A stretch of 58,143 nt of DNA from Nitrosomonas oligotropha. GTDB taxonomy: Bacteria > Pseudomonadota > Gammaproteobacteria > Burkholderiales > Nitrosomonadaceae. Below are positions 48,949-58,085 of this stretch, piece after piece. The notes below the pieces were generated by a model that saw only the letters and a program-made list of their open reading frames with translations, searched no databases and was not told the DNA's origin. The translations under genes and the position numbers were made by a program. The DNA is taken from contig NZ_QRBZ01000038.1 in the NCBI RefSeq assembly GCF_009833085.1, positions 1 through 58,143 on the forward strand, read 5' to 3'. Numbering within the stretch: the stretch's first letter is position 1; the number at the start of each line of letters is the position of its first letter.

Positions 48949-49734
48949 ATGAGTAACGACACATTTAATTTAGGCAAAGAGCAACTGATCCAACAATCTT
49001 TTGTGCAAATGGACAAGCATTTGCAAGGCGCGAATTACACACCGGCGCAGAAGCTGGCATTAACTTGCCGGATTCTGTTCGATAACGGTCATGATTCCGG
49101 CTTGGCCGGACAAATTACCACGCGCGGCGAACAGCCGGGCACATACCTGACGCAACGGTTGGGCTTCGGGTTTGACGAAACTTGCGCGAGCAATTTGTTA
49201 CTCGTCAATGAAGACTTGGAAGTTTTACAGGGCGATGGCATGGCTAATCCGGCCAATCGCTTTCATTCCTGGCTGTATCGCGCCCGGCCTGACGTGCAAT
49301 GCATCATTCATACGCACGCTGTGCATACCGCTGCGCTCAGCATGCTCGAAGTGCCGTTGGATATTTCGCACATGGATAATTGCGTGCTGTACGACGACGT
49401 GGCTTTCCTGCCCAAGTGGCCTGGTGTACCGGTGGGTAACGAAGAAGGTGAACTGATTGCCAAAGCCATCGGCAACAAACATGCGTTACTGCTGGCGCAT
49501 CATGGTTTGCTGATCGCCAGTTCCAGTGTTGAGCAGGGCTGTATTTTGGCGCTTGCCTTTGAACGGGCGGCACGCTTGCAGTTGCTGGCGGCCTCCACCG
49601 GAAAAATCCAAGCGATTGATCCCGCTTTGGGACGGGAGGCGCGAGACTGGATTCTGCGCGGCCAACGCAGCGCAGTCGCATTCGCTTATTACGCGCGGCG
49701 CACTTTGAGAAAAGGAGCGGATTGTTTGCAATAA
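48949..49734 (+). CDS. Class II aldolase/adducin family protein
   Basis: A 261-residue zinc-dependent aldolase-fold protein. Metal ligands lie in CIIHTHAVHTAALSML (two His) and HALLLAHHGLLIASSSV (third His). The N-terminal LALTCRILFDNGHDSGLAGQITTRG is the usual phosphate-binding loop region. The family covers fuculose, rhamnulose and ribulose phosphate aldolases and decarboxylating enzymes; the substrate cannot be told. It lies 17 bases after hslR, in the same group. Confidence 0.88.
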   Translation: MSNDTFNLGKEQLIQQSFVQMDKHLQGANYTPAQKLALTCRILFDNGHDSGLAGQITTRGEQPGTYLTQRLGFGFDETCASNLLLVNEDLEVLQGDGMANPANRFHSWLYRARPDVQCIIHTHAVHTAALSMLEVPLDISHMDNCVLYDDVAFLPKWPGVPVGNEEGELIAKAIGNKHALLLAHHGLLIASSSVEQGCILALAFERAARLQLLAASTGKIQAIDPALGREARDWILRGQRSAVAFAYYARRTLRKGADCLQ

Positions 49735-49956
49735 ATTGCGTGTTTCCGATGTGCCGCTTCACTTTAGCACTTGATGGATTGAATACCCCTATAAAAACCC
49801 TGCAATCCAACCGATAACCGTCTCACTAAAAAGTGCACAATACGCAAAGTCCATTCGACAGTTTGATTTCTGAATCTGTAGAACCGGAGCATTCAGTAGT
49901 AATTTAAAGAATTATTAGTGCAATAAGCATCTTTTCTACTTTTTATATTGAGCCTT

Positions 49957-51207
49957 ATGATAAAAAAAGTGCAAGCAAGTGAAGTCAGGCTGGGAATGTA
50001 TATCCATGAACTCCGCGGCAATTGGCTGGAGCATCCATTCTGGAGAAAGTCGTTTAAACTGGCGCAACAGAAAGATTTGGATAAACTTGTCAGCTGCGAT
50101 CTTGATGAAATATGGATCGATACTGCTAAGGGGCTTGATGTGGCTCCCGTTGAAACCGGTCTGGTGGAAAACCTCAAGACCGCCAACAAAGTTACTGCGG
50201 AAAATACAATTGCCCCGCAAGAATCACCTCCATCAACATCGCCACCATCGCCACCGGTAAAGAAACCGGCCGCGCGCGTTTCGGTTGAAGAAGAACTGGA
50301 TAACGCTAAAAAGATTCAGAAAAAAACCAAGGAAGCAGTCACTTCGATGTTCAGCGACGTGCGCATGGGTAAAGCGCTTGAAATCGAAGGCGCGGAATCC
50401 CTGGTGGAGGAAATCAATCAATCGATGGAGCGCAATCCCAATGCGCTGCTTACGTTGATCAGGCTGAAGAATGTCAATGAATATACTTACATGCATTCGG
50501 TTGCGGTTTGTATGCTGATGGTGGCGCTGGGTAGGCAGATGGGTCTGGACGAAGCGCAAATCAAACAAGCAGGCACAGCCGGATTGTTGCACGACATCGG
50601 GAAAATGGTGATTCCAAACGAAGTGCTGAACAAACCGGGAAAATTGACGGACGAAGAATTTGCCGTCATGAAAAGCCACCCGGAGCGCGGCTGGGAAATT
50701 TTAAAATCCTGCTACCAAGTCCATGAAACAACTTTGGATGTGTGCTTGCATCATCACGAGCGTGTCGATGGCAAAGGTTATCCGGAAAAATTATCCGGTG
50801 ATGCGCTGACATTGTTTGCGCGCATGGGCGCGGTGTGTGACGTTTACGATGCCATCTCGTCGGATCGCTGTTACAAACCGGCCTGGTCTCCAGCCGAATC
50901 GATCCGCAAAATGGCTTCCTGGAAGGACGGACATTTTGATGAAGTCATATTTCAGGCATTTGTGAAGACCATCGGTATTTACCCCAGCGGTACCCTGTTG
51001 AAACTGAAATCCGGGCGGCTCGGTGTGGTGATGGAACAATCCACGAAAAAATTAACCACGCCGATCATCAAAACTTTCTTTTCGACACGCTCCAATGTGC
51101 ACATTCCGGTTGAGATTCTGGATCTGTCAAAAGGCACGGACGGTATCGAAAATATCGAAGATCCAGCGAAGTGGGGTTTTGATATTAATAAGCTCCAGGG
51201 AATTTGA
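49957..51207 (+). CDS. HD-GYP cyclic-di-GMP phosphodiesterase with DUF3391
   Basis: A 416-residue signalling enzyme that hydrolyses cyclic-di-GMP. An N-terminal DUF3391 domain (MIKKVQASEVRLGMYIHEL, about 1-70) leads to a Pro/Thr/Ser linker with a PPSTSPPSPPVKKP stretch (about 88-105). The HD-GYP domain follows, with HD in GLLHDIGKMVIP and GYP in HHERVDGKGYPEKLSG, both complete. The ATG at 49957 is preferred to an upstream TTG. No membrane segment or sensor domain, so input comes through DUF3391 or a partner. It stands alone after a 222-base gap with no recognised feature. Confidence 0.93.
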   Translation: MIKKVQASEVRLGMYIHELRGNWLEHPFWRKSFKLAQQKDLDKLVSCDLDEIWIDTAKGLDVAPVETGLVENLKTANKVTAENTIAPQESPPSTSPPSPPVKKPAARVSVEEELDNAKKIQKKTKEAVTSMFSDVRMGKALEIEGAESLVEEINQSMERNPNALLTLIRLKNVNEYTYMHSVAVCMLMVALGRQMGLDEAQIKQAGTAGLLHDIGKMVIPNEVLNKPGKLTDEEFAVMKSHPERGWEILKSCYQVHETTLDVCLHHHERVDGKGYPEKLSGDALTLFARMGAVCDVYDAISSDRCYKPAWSPAESIRKMASWKDGHFDEVIFQAFVKTIGIYPSGTLLKLKSGRLGVVMEQSTKKLTTPIIKTFFSTRSNVHIPVEILDLSKGTDGIENIEDPAKWGFDINKLQGI

Positions 51208-51277
51208 AGCCAGCTTCAGTGTTTTGATTGGTGAGCGCGACAAATATTTTTTATAATGCCATATTATTAACAATAGC

Positions 51278-52525
51278 TTGAGAAATAAAGATAAAGTGAA
51301 AAATAAATACCAAAGTATAAGTACTGCGATATTGTTTTTAATTATGCTGGGATCGTCCCATGTCAGCGCGGATGCGGTGACGGATTGGAATCAACGCGCT
51401 GGCGATATCGTTGTCAATGCCAACATCGGACCATTGCCTGCCGAGCGAGCGTTAGCGATTGTACAAACATCCGTATACGAGGCCGTCAATGCAATTACCC
51501 AACGCTATCCAATCAGCGATGTAAAACTGCGAGCTGCGCCGGGTGCATCCATAGTGGCTGCGGTAGCAGCAGCGAACCGCGCAGCATTAACAAAGCTCGT
51601 ACCATCCCGGCAAACTGAGATTGATAGTGCTTACCAAGCAGCACTGACCGCCATCGCCGATGAAGCAGCGAAAACGGGCGGTATTGCAGTAGGTGAGGCA
51701 GCGGCGGCAGCGGTTTTGGCGCTCCGCATCGACGACGGTGCAACCGCCGGTGAGTCTTACCGCCCTTACACGCAAGCCGGGGTATATGTGCCGACCGTGT
51801 TACCGGAAGCGCCGCAATGGATGTACCGCAAGCCTTGGTTAATGATCCAGCCGTCGCAATTTCGCCCGGCGCCGCCACCCGAATTGGGGAGTGAATTGTG
51901 GGCGCGCGATTTCAACGAAGTAAAAGCGCTGGGAAGTAAAAACAGTCAGCAACGAAGCGCTGAACAAACTGAAATTGCCCGATTCTGGGAAGAAGTCATG
52001 CCACCGATTTATCATGGCATCGTACGCTCGGTTGCCAACATACCCGGAAGAGAAGTGACGCAAAACGCCCGCCTGTTTGCGGCGGTGACACAAGCTTCGG
52101 ACGATGCGCTGATTGCCGTATTCGACGCCAAATATCATTACGGTTTCTGGCGGCCGGTGACCGCAATCCGTAATGCGGATATCGACGGCAATGATGCGAC
52201 CGCACGAGATCCATCGTGGATACCGTTTATCGATACACCGATGCACCCGGAATACCCGTGCGCGCATTGTATTGTTTCCGCGGCGGTGGGTACGGTACTG
52301 CAAGCAGAAATCGGCGCTGGCCAAACCCCGCTATTAACAACCACCAGCAAAGCAGCAGGTGGCGTGGCGCGTAGCTGGGCGAAGTTGGACGATTTTATGC
52401 AGGAAGTCGCCAGTGCGCGTATTTACGATGGCGTGCATTACCGCAATTCGGGTAAAGTCGGCTCTGAAATGGGCAAACAGATTGCCCGACTGTCCGCGAA
52501 GAAATATTTACTGCGGGATAAGTAG
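51278..52525 (+). CDS. Vanadium-dependent haloperoxidase/PAP2-like secreted protein
   Basis: A 415-residue exported protein (signal peptide STAILFLIMLGSSHVSA) of the vanadium haloperoxidase/acid phosphatase superfamily, which oxidises halides or cleaves phosphate. The metal-site motifs read HYGFWRPVTAIRNADIDGND (Lys/Arg region), PEYPCAHCIVSAAVGTVL (His loop) and ARIYDGVHYRNSGKVG (late His). Where relatives have P-S-G-H the loop here is P-C-A-H. The start is unclear: a TTG at 51278 or a GTG at 51296 (MKNKYQSIS). Halide activity is not proven. Confidence 0.8.
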   Translation: MRNKDKVKNKYQSISTAILFLIMLGSSHVSADAVTDWNQRAGDIVVNANIGPLPAERALAIVQTSVYEAVNAITQRYPISDVKLRAAPGASIVAAVAAANRAALTKLVPSRQTEIDSAYQAALTAIADEAAKTGGIAVGEAAAAAVLALRIDDGATAGESYRPYTQAGVYVPTVLPEAPQWMYRKPWLMIQPSQFRPAPPPELGSELWARDFNEVKALGSKNSQQRSAEQTEIARFWEEVMPPIYHGIVRSVANIPGREVTQNARLFAAVTQASDDALIAVFDAKYHYGFWRPVTAIRNADIDGNDATARDPSWIPFIDTPMHPEYPCAHCIVSAAVGTVLQAEIGAGQTPLLTTTSKAAGGVARSWAKLDDFMQEVASARIYDGVHYRNSGKVGSEMGKQIARLSAKKYLLRDK

Positions 52526-52534
52526 ACAGAAAAA

Positions 52535-53200
52535 TTAAATTCTCCAGAAAATCAAATCCCATACGCCATGACCAAGTTTGATTCCCCGTTGCTCAAACTT
52601 GGTCAATGGCCGGTAATCCGGCCGTTCTGCATAGTCTGCCGCGGAATTGACGAGTTGCGTTTCCTGGCTCAGCACGTGCAGGATTTGCTGGGCATAATCT
52701 TCCCAGTCGGTCGCCGCATGAATATATCCCCCCGGTTTCAGATGGCTGCATAAACGAGCGGCCAAATCCGGCTGGATCAATCTGCGTTTGTGGTGCCGGG
52801 CTTTGGGCCAGGGATCGGGGAAAAAAATATGAACACCATCCAGGCATGCGGCAGGCAGCATATGCTGCAAGACTTCAACGGCGTCATGCTGAATGATGCG
52901 TAAATTGGTCAATTCCAGTTGCTCGATTTGATTGAGCAAACTGCCCACACCGGGCGTATGTACTTCAATGCCCAGATAATCATTCTCCGGGTGCGATTGC
53001 GCGATAGTTGCGGTGCTTTCGCCCATGCCGAATCCGATTTCTAGAATTTTAGGCGCTTCACGGCCAAAAATTTGATTGAGATCGAGCAGATTTTCGCTAA
53101 ATGGAATACCGTATTGTGGCAACAAGGTTTCGCAGGCGCGGCGCTGCGCATTGGAAACACGCCCTTGACGAAGGACGAAACTGCGAATGGTCTGCGGCAT
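52535..53200 (-). CDS. trmB: tRNA (guanine-N7-)-methyltransferase TrmB
   Basis: A 221-residue SAM-dependent enzyme that methylates guanine 46 of tRNA. SAM binding: [15 protein letters not shown]. The [23 protein letters not shown] block is the catalytic and tRNA-binding signature. The end [23 protein letters not shown] is typical. The ATG at 53200 ([16 protein letters not shown]) is chosen over a TTG at 53218. It lies 33 bases downstream of thiG on the same strand. Confidence 0.96.
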   Translation of the reverse strand: MPQTIRSFVLRQGRVSNAQRRACETLLPQYGIPFSENLLDLNQIFGREAPKILEIGFGMGESTATIAQSHPENDYLGIEVHTPGVGSLLNQIEQLELTNLRIIQHDAVEVLQHMLPAACLDGVHIFFPDPWPKARHHKRRLIQPDLAARLCSHLKPGGYIHAATDWEDYAQQILHVLSQETQLVNSAADYAERPDYRPLTKFEQRGIKLGHGVWDLIFWRI

Positions 53201-53233
53201 GAATTGATGACGTGGCAATAAATAGCGGAATGG

Positions 53234-54058
53234 TTATTTGGATTTGCCGCCTGCCGGTTTTTTTGCAGCTTTTTCTGCGCGGGCGATGACACCTTCCGTA
53301 GGAGAGCTGGGGCTGGCGCTGTAGAGTTTTTTCGCCATGCGTCCGGCCAGATACGCTTCGCGTCCGGCTTCGACCGCTTTACGCATTGCCGACGCCATCA
53401 ACACCGGATGTTGCGCTGCGGCAATCGCCGTGTTCATCAGAACACCGTCACAGCCGAGTTCCATCGCGATGGTGGCATCCGATGCGGTGCCGACACCGGC
53501 GTCGACCAGCACCGGGATTTTGGCGTTATCGATAATGATTTGCAGATTCCACGGATTCAAAATACCCATGCCGGAACCGATCAACGAAGCCAGCGGCATC
53601 ACGGCGACACAGCCCATGTCTTCCAATTGCTTGGCGATGATCGGATCATCCGAGGTATACACCATCACCTGAAAATCCTCTTTGATGAGAATTTCCGCGG
53701 CTTTCAGCGTTTCCACCATATTTGGGTACAGCGTTTTCGGATCGCCTAATACCTCCAGCTTGACCAAGCTGTGACCGTCGAGTAATTCACGCGCCAGCCG
53801 CAACGTGCGCACCGCATCGTCGAGGGTGTAACAGCCTGCGGTATTGGGCAGCAGGGTATATTTGGAGGGCGGCAGCACATCCAGCAGATTGGGTTCACCG
53901 GCATTTTGCCCGATATTCGTGCGCCGGATCGCCACGGTAATGATTTCGGCGCCGCTGGCTTCAACCGCTGCGCGCGTTTCGTTGAAATCCTTGTATTTAC
54001 CCGTGCCGACCAGTAACCGGGATGTATAGGTTTTACCGGCAATAACTAAATTATCCAT
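53234..54058 (-). CDS. thiG: Thiazole synthase ThiG
   Basis: A 274-residue TIM-barrel enzyme that assembles the thiazole of thiamin from the ThiS thiocarboxylate and deoxyxylulose phosphate. The Schiff-base lysine is in [16 protein letters not shown] (about residue 98). [26 protein letters not shown] and the C-terminal [14 protein letters not shown] are typical. A lysine/alanine-rich tail after residue 255 ([12 protein letters not shown]) is a little longer than usual. It follows thiS by 43 bases. Confidence 0.96.
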   Translation of the reverse strand: MDNLVIAGKTYTSRLLVGTGKYKDFNETRAAVEASGAEIITVAIRRTNIGQNAGEPNLLDVLPPSKYTLLPNTAGCYTLDDAVRTLRLARELLDGHSLVKLEVLGDPKTLYPNMVETLKAAEILIKEDFQVMVYTSDDPIIAKQLEDMGCVAVMPLASLIGSGMGILNPWNLQIIIDNAKIPVLVDAGVGTASDATIAMELGCDGVLMNTAIAAAQHPVLMASAMRKAVEAGREAYLAGRMAKKLYSASPSSPTEGVIARAEKAAKKPAGGKSK

Positions 54059-54101
54059 GAAATTCTATTGATATCGATGTGTAGTGATTGAATAGCGGAA
54101 C

Positions 54102-54305
54102 TTAACCGCCGCCGACGGCGACGACGACTTCCAGCTGATCCCCGTGAACCAGCATTTGTTGCGGAAATTGGCTGCGTGGAACGATCTCACCATTGCGTTC
54201 GATGGCAATCCGCTTGCCGTGCAAAGCCAGATGGTCGATCAATTGCGCAACGTTAATCGGCGCTTCAAACTGCTGCGGTTGTCCATTAATGATGAGTTGT
54301 ATCAT
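54102..54305 (-). CDS. thiS: Sulfur carrier protein ThiS
   Basis: A 67-residue ubiquitin-fold protein whose C-terminus carries sulfur as a thiocarboxylate for ThiG. It ends in VVVAVGGG, with the terminal Gly-Gly needed for adenylation and sulfur loading. The middle IALERNGEIVPRSQF-like segment matches family members. It is just upstream of thiG on the same strand. No TPP riboswitch was seen upstream. Confidence 0.94.
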   Translation of the reverse strand: MIQLIINGQPQQFEAPINVAQLIDHLALHGKRIAIERNGEIVPRSQFPQQMLVHGDQLEVVVAVGGG

Positions 54306-54518
54306 GGAAGAAAAACGAGAATTGATATTTCAGGTTAACTGGATGAACGATCAAGAATCCGCTTGGATTTTATCATGTGGGGCGTGCGGATTTGGAATAA
54401 TTTATTCGATCGGCTAATCAGGATTTCAGATAAAAAAACCGCGTAAGTCAGTTTGATTATTCACAGCGAGCAAATGAAATGAGGCATAAAAGCAGCTCAG
54501 CTCTTGAATGAAAATATA

Positions 54519-54545
54519 TGAATTTATAGGGTTTTTTGTCGATAA
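54519..54545 (+). promoter_or_regulatory. Candidate FliA (sigma28) promoter upstream of the chemoreceptor
   Basis: TGAA (54519-54522) and GTCGATAA (54538-54545) are separated by exactly 15 bases, matching the flagellar sigma28 pattern TAAA-N15-GCCGATAA with two mismatches. It lies about 120 bases before the chemoreceptor ATG on the same strand. It is the only promoter-like sequence I see in the 359-base gap between thiS and the receptor; the rest is AT-rich and shows no gene. Confidence 0.45.
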
Positions 54546-54664
54546 AAATACCTTGTTGGCAAAAAACTTTTACTCGAATCAGTGTCATCTTGATCATTAG
54601 ATTGAAACTAGGAATAAGCGGACAAAGAAAAGCCATTAACGAAGAAATACTTTAGGAGATTCTT

Positions 54665-56350
54665 ATGTTGAAAGATATGACAGTGAAAACGGAGCTGATC
54701 ATTGTGATCGGCCTTCTGTCAGTATTATTGGTTGGAATTGGCGCGCTGGGTTTACATGGAATTAAGCAATCGAATGAAGGATTGAGGACGGTTTATCAGG
54801 ATCGTACGGTGACAGCTGTCGATCTGGCGACCATTAACGATATTTGGGAAGTTGTGCGTAAGAACGTTACCGCTGCGGTCAGTGCGAAAAGTACTGAATT
54901 AGCGAAAGAAAAATCGGAAGAAACCTCGAAGACGATTAAAGGTGCTGAAGAAATCTGGGCGAGATTCATGTCGACTGAATTGACTACCGTGGAAGCGCAG
55001 CTTGCCCAAGAAAAATTGCAATTGCATGCAGCCTATGTAGCGGCAGTAAATAAAATATTTGGAATGGTCATGACCGGTGATTTCGATAGCGCGGCAAAAA
55101 GCCTTAAAGACGAAGCGGAGCCGCTGTTTTACCGTTTGCACGAAAAAATTTACAGCATGATTACCTTGCAAGGCAGCGTTGCGGCCGAAGAATATAACAG
55201 TGCGTTAAGCGATTACAGCTCCATTTTCATGATCATGGTGGTTACGATCAGCTCGGGCTTGCTGCTTGCGTGTGTGCTGGGATACATTCTGCTTGGCGGT
55301 ATAGTAAAACCGCTGCATGAGGCGATTGCGATTGCCAATGCCGTTGCCGCGGGGGACTTGTCCACCAAAATTGAACCCCGTTCGACGGTTAACGGATTTG
55401 GCCGCTTAATCAACGCGCTGAAAGTCATGAACGATAATCTGATTGATCTGGTCGAAAAAGTGCGCTTGGACGCCAATCTAATCCAAACATCCGCCGGTGA
55501 GATCGCATCGGGAAACTCGAACTTAAGCCAACGAACTGAAGAGCAGGCATCCAGTCTGGAAGAAACCGCGTCTTCAATGGAGGAGCTGACTTCGACCGTG
55601 AAGCAAAATGCGGATAATGCGCGCCAAGCTAATCAACTGGCCGTGGGCGCTTCCGAAGTTGCGGTAAGGGGAGGCGCGGTGGTCGGTCAAGTGGTGCAGA
55701 CCATGAGCTCGATCAATGAAAGCTCCAAAAAAATTGTCGACATCATCAGTGTCATCGACGGTATCGCTTTCCAAACCAACATATTGGCGCTCAATGCCGC
55801 GGTTGAAGCAGCGCGCGCCGGTGAACAAGGCCGCGGATTTGCGGTGGTAGCCACCGAAGTGCGCACACTGGCGCAGCGTTCCGCAACGGCAGCGAAAGAA
55901 ATCAAGGAACTGATCAATGACTCGGTAGCGAAAGTGGAAGTCGGCACACGCTTGGTCGATGAGGCGGGCGACACGATGAATGAAGTCGTTACCGCGGTCA
56001 AACGAGTAACAGACATCATGAATGAGATTTCCGCCGCATCGCAGGAACAACATTCCGGAATCGAACAGGTCAATCAAGCGGTTAACCAGATGGATGAAGT
56101 TACGCAGCAGAACGCGGCCTTGGTTGAACAGGCGGCATCCGCAGCTGAAACCATGCATGATCAGGCGCAGGCGCTGGCGCAAGCGGTCAGTATCTTCAAA
56201 CTATCGGAAGGCAGCGATTCCGTCGTTGCCAAGCCAGTTAAAAGAAGCAACCGGCCGGTTGCAAGATTGCCGAATCGCAATAAGGTGATAGCATCCACAC
56301 CGCCTCGAAAGATCGCGGCGAATGGCGGTACTGACTGGGAAGAGTTCTGA
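54665..56350 (+). CDS. Methyl-accepting chemotaxis protein
   Basis: A 561-residue chemoreceptor. The first membrane helix is about residues 11-30 and the second about 190-212, enclosing a four-helix-bundle ligand domain of about 160 residues. A HAMP domain (about 213-265) and the signalling coil follow; the hairpin tip is [20 protein letters not shown] with [19 protein letters not shown] after it. The last five residues are DWEEF, similar to the NWETF tail that binds CheR. AGGAG precedes the ATG. It stands alone; the ligand is unknown. Confidence 0.95.
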   Translation: MLKDMTVKTELIIVIGLLSVLLVGIGALGLHGIKQSNEGLRTVYQDRTVTAVDLATINDIWEVVRKNVTAAVSAKSTELAKEKSEETSKTIKGAEEIWARFMSTELTTVEAQLAQEKLQLHAAYVAAVNKIFGMVMTGDFDSAAKSLKDEAEPLFYRLHEKIYSMITLQGSVAAEEYNSALSDYSSIFMIMVVTISSGLLLACVLGYILLGGIVKPLHEAIAIANAVAAGDLSTKIEPRSTVNGFGRLINALKVMNDNLIDLVEKVRLDANLIQTSAGEIASGNSNLSQRTEEQASSLEETASSMEELTSTVKQNADNARQANQLAVGASEVAVRGGAVVGQVVQTMSSINESSKKIVDIISVIDGIAFQTNILALNAAVEAARAGEQGRGFAVVATEVRTLAQRSATAAKEIKELINDSVAKVEVGTRLVDEAGDTMNEVVTAVKRVTDIMNEISAASQEQHSGIEQVNQAVNQMDEVTQQNAALVEQAASAAETMHDQAQALAQAVSIFKLSEGSDSVVAKPVKRSNRPVARLPNRNKVIASTPPRKIAANGGTDWEEF

Positions 56351-56450
56351 ACGTAAAATTATTAAACAACAAGAAGTAGCGGGCTGGGGAGTGCAAAAAG
56401 AAGCATCTGGCAAACTCAGGCTGCTGCTACGGTAGGAAATCGTTTCAATG

Positions 56451-56480
56451 AAAACGCCTGTGCACTGCACAGGCGTTTTA
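56451..56480. terminator. Strong bidirectional terminator after the chemoreceptor
   Basis: AAAACGCCTGTGC and GCACAGGCGTTTT pair perfectly around a short ACT loop, with A and T runs at the two sides. It lies between the convergent chemoreceptor and LprI-like genes. Confidence 0.9.
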
Positions 56481-56506
56481 TCGAGCAAATTGGCAAGAAC
56501 CGAAAA

Positions 56507-56842
56507 TTATGTTGATTTCTCGGTGCTTAAATTTCTTAAAAAATCTTTAAGATGTTGAATTCTCTCCTTGGTTCTTGATTCCAAACAATATAGAGGATTT
56601 ACACCCAGGTTTAGACAGTCCGAGTTTTTGAACCTGTTCCAATGCCTTTGAGACGTTATAAAGTTTTCCTTATCTTCATCAATAAGTTTCTCCATTAATT
56701 GTTTTTGCGTGTTTTTCAGCTCTATCAATGCGGCTTGATACCGTTCCATTTCGGAACTTTGCGCATACGTTAAACTCGTGAGCGATAATCCAATGCCGCC
56801 AAACAGAAAAACAAGTAGATATTTATAAGCAGTTCTCCGCAT
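56507..56842 (-). CDS. Secreted LprI/DUF1311-like protein
   Basis: A 111-residue exported protein from the ATG at 56842 (MRRTAYKYLLVFLFGGIGL), eight bases after a GGAGG site. The signal peptide ends near SLTYAQ. The mature part is helical with SQRHWNRFKNSDC and a second cysteine in NPLYCLESRTKERIQHLKDFL, the DUF1311 pattern of a disulfide-linked helical bundle; LprI-type members inhibit lysozyme. Whether this one does is not known. It converges with the chemoreceptor gene. The 323 bases between it and the DUF2726 gene show no convincing gene. Confidence 0.7.
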   Translation of the reverse strand: MRRTAYKYLLVFLFGGIGLSLTSLTYAQSSEMERYQAALIELKNTQKQLMEKLIDEDKENFITSQRHWNRFKNSDCLNLGVNPLYCLESRTKERIQHLKDFLRNLSTEKST

Positions 56843-57165
56843 CTTTATTTCCTCCATTTTTGTGCCGCAAGTCAATTGCTTTGGAGCCTGAATACTTTCT
56901 TAAAAAATTTAAAAATAAGCAAAGCTCAATATAAAAGATGGATTGCTTCACAAAAAGTTCACAATTTGAGTTTTTGCTCAGTCAGATCAACTCCCAAGGG
57001 TCCCACCACTAGCTGGTGCGAGGCACATTCAGGGATAAATCTGAAACGCTATCCCGACCTTCGCTGCGCTAAATTTTCTTCTGCTATTCCTTATTGCCGA
57101 GCTGGTTTATATTTTTGTTTGCTTGCCGCTAAGTTCTCGATGATTATTATTTCGGATGTTTAAAT

Positions 57166-57738
57166 ATGATTAACGTTCAGGCAGTTTTTGCAGAATCACT
57201 AGCGCATTCAGTGAATGCAGTGCTGAATCAACCTTTAATTCCATATCTTGCTATCGGTTTTTTAACACTGGCTTTTTTATTGCTGCTTTTGAAGCTCATG
57301 CGGATATCACTTGAGAGGCTTGTTGATTTTAAATACAGATCTGTAGGGAAATTGTTTTCTGACGCTGAACAATGTTTTTTCCACGTATTAAAACAATCTC
57401 TATCTGATCAGTACGAAATCTTCGCAAAAGTACGCATTGCCGACATACTAACTCCAGACCATGCATTGAATCGGAGAAGCTGGAGATCTGCATTTTTCAA
57501 AATTTCATCCAAGCATTTTGACTACGTGCTTTGCGACAAAGAAACGCTTGCCGTAGTTGCTGTTATTGAATTAGACGATAGAAGCCACGAATTAAGCAAA
57601 GTCCGCAGCCGGGATATTTTTGTTCAAGAAGCCTGCAGAACTGCCGGCTTGAAATTGCTTCGTTTTCCTTGCCGCAAAAACTATCACATTCAGACCGCAC
57701 GGGAAAAAGTAATAAATTCCCTGAATTCTCCCGCTTAA
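57166..57738 (+). CDS. DUF2726 protein with one membrane helix
   Basis: A 190-residue protein. One membrane helix (about 26-47, IPYLAIGFLTLAFLLLLLKL) is followed by a DUF2726 domain: EQCFFHVLKQSLSDQYEIFAKVRIADIL, the acid-containing VAVIELDDRSHE and the closing AGLKLLRFPCRK. The domain has a restriction-endonuclease-like fold in other members; the ELDDRSH part could be the remains of an active site. Function unknown. The ribosome-binding site is weak. Confidence 0.8.
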   Translation: MINVQAVFAESLAHSVNAVLNQPLIPYLAIGFLTLAFLLLLLKLMRISLERLVDFKYRSVGKLFSDAEQCFFHVLKQSLSDQYEIFAKVRIADILTPDHALNRRSWRSAFFKISSKHFDYVLCDKETLAVVAVIELDDRSHELSKVRSRDIFVQEACRTAGLKLLRFPCRKNYHIQTAREKVINSLNSPA

Positions 57739-57945
57739 TCCCGGGTGTTACTTAATTGTCTGCTGTCAGTGATTCCACCAAGAAATCCGCAGCCGCCAGA
57801 TTTCAGGTAGAGCATATTTCCGGTTCCTGGCAATTGCGTTTTGGCGTCATATACCTTCCTGTTTTCAATAAATCCAAAGTGAAGAGCGATTGAATAATGA
57901 CCACTATTTAAAACTTTCACCGTAAATTGATGTAATGGAGGCTTC

Positions 57946-58085
57946 ATGAAAAAAATCAGCTTACTATTGCTCGTAACATTGATCGCTTATGCCACTTTTT
58001 TACTGAAAAAGATAGACTGGATAGGGAAGTAAAGCGGTTTTGTGCGATTGACGGTGGAATCAAAGTGTGAAGTGGCGCCATTAAC
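57946..58085 (+). pseudogene. Frameshifted secreted-protein gene, copy 2
   Basis: A GGAGG site leads to MKKISLLLLVTLIAYATF, the same signal-peptide start as the remnant at 36111. The intact frame then ends after only 28 codons. Shifting by one base in the T-run (six T here, seven in copy 1) gives TEKDRLDREVKRFCAIDGG and IKV before a stop. The DREVKRFCAIDGGIKV segment resembles a family of secreted proteins with CAxDGGxKVYE; the expected YE is broken by a two-base loss. It is therefore a gene decayed by at least two frameshifts. Confidence 0.6.

Noticed and set aside
54306..54420. A TPP riboswitch before thiS
   Set aside because: No CTGAGA-type core or matching stems were found.
56876..57163. 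A 95-codon plus-strand frame between the LprI-like and DUF2726 genes
   Set aside because: No ribosome-binding site, no recognisable domain and an uneven composition. The region looks like non-coding or decayed DNA.
57735..57947. A 70-codon minus-strand frame containing FTVKVLNSGHYSIALHFGF
   Set aside because: It reads rather like a protein but has no ribosome-binding site and overlaps the start of the decayed gene at 57946. It may be a fragment; not enough to call.
57946..58032. A 28-residue single-helix peptide resembling a type I toxin
   Set aside because: The frame-shifted continuation into a secreted-family segment and the second copy at 36111 show it is the start of a broken gene, not a toxin.
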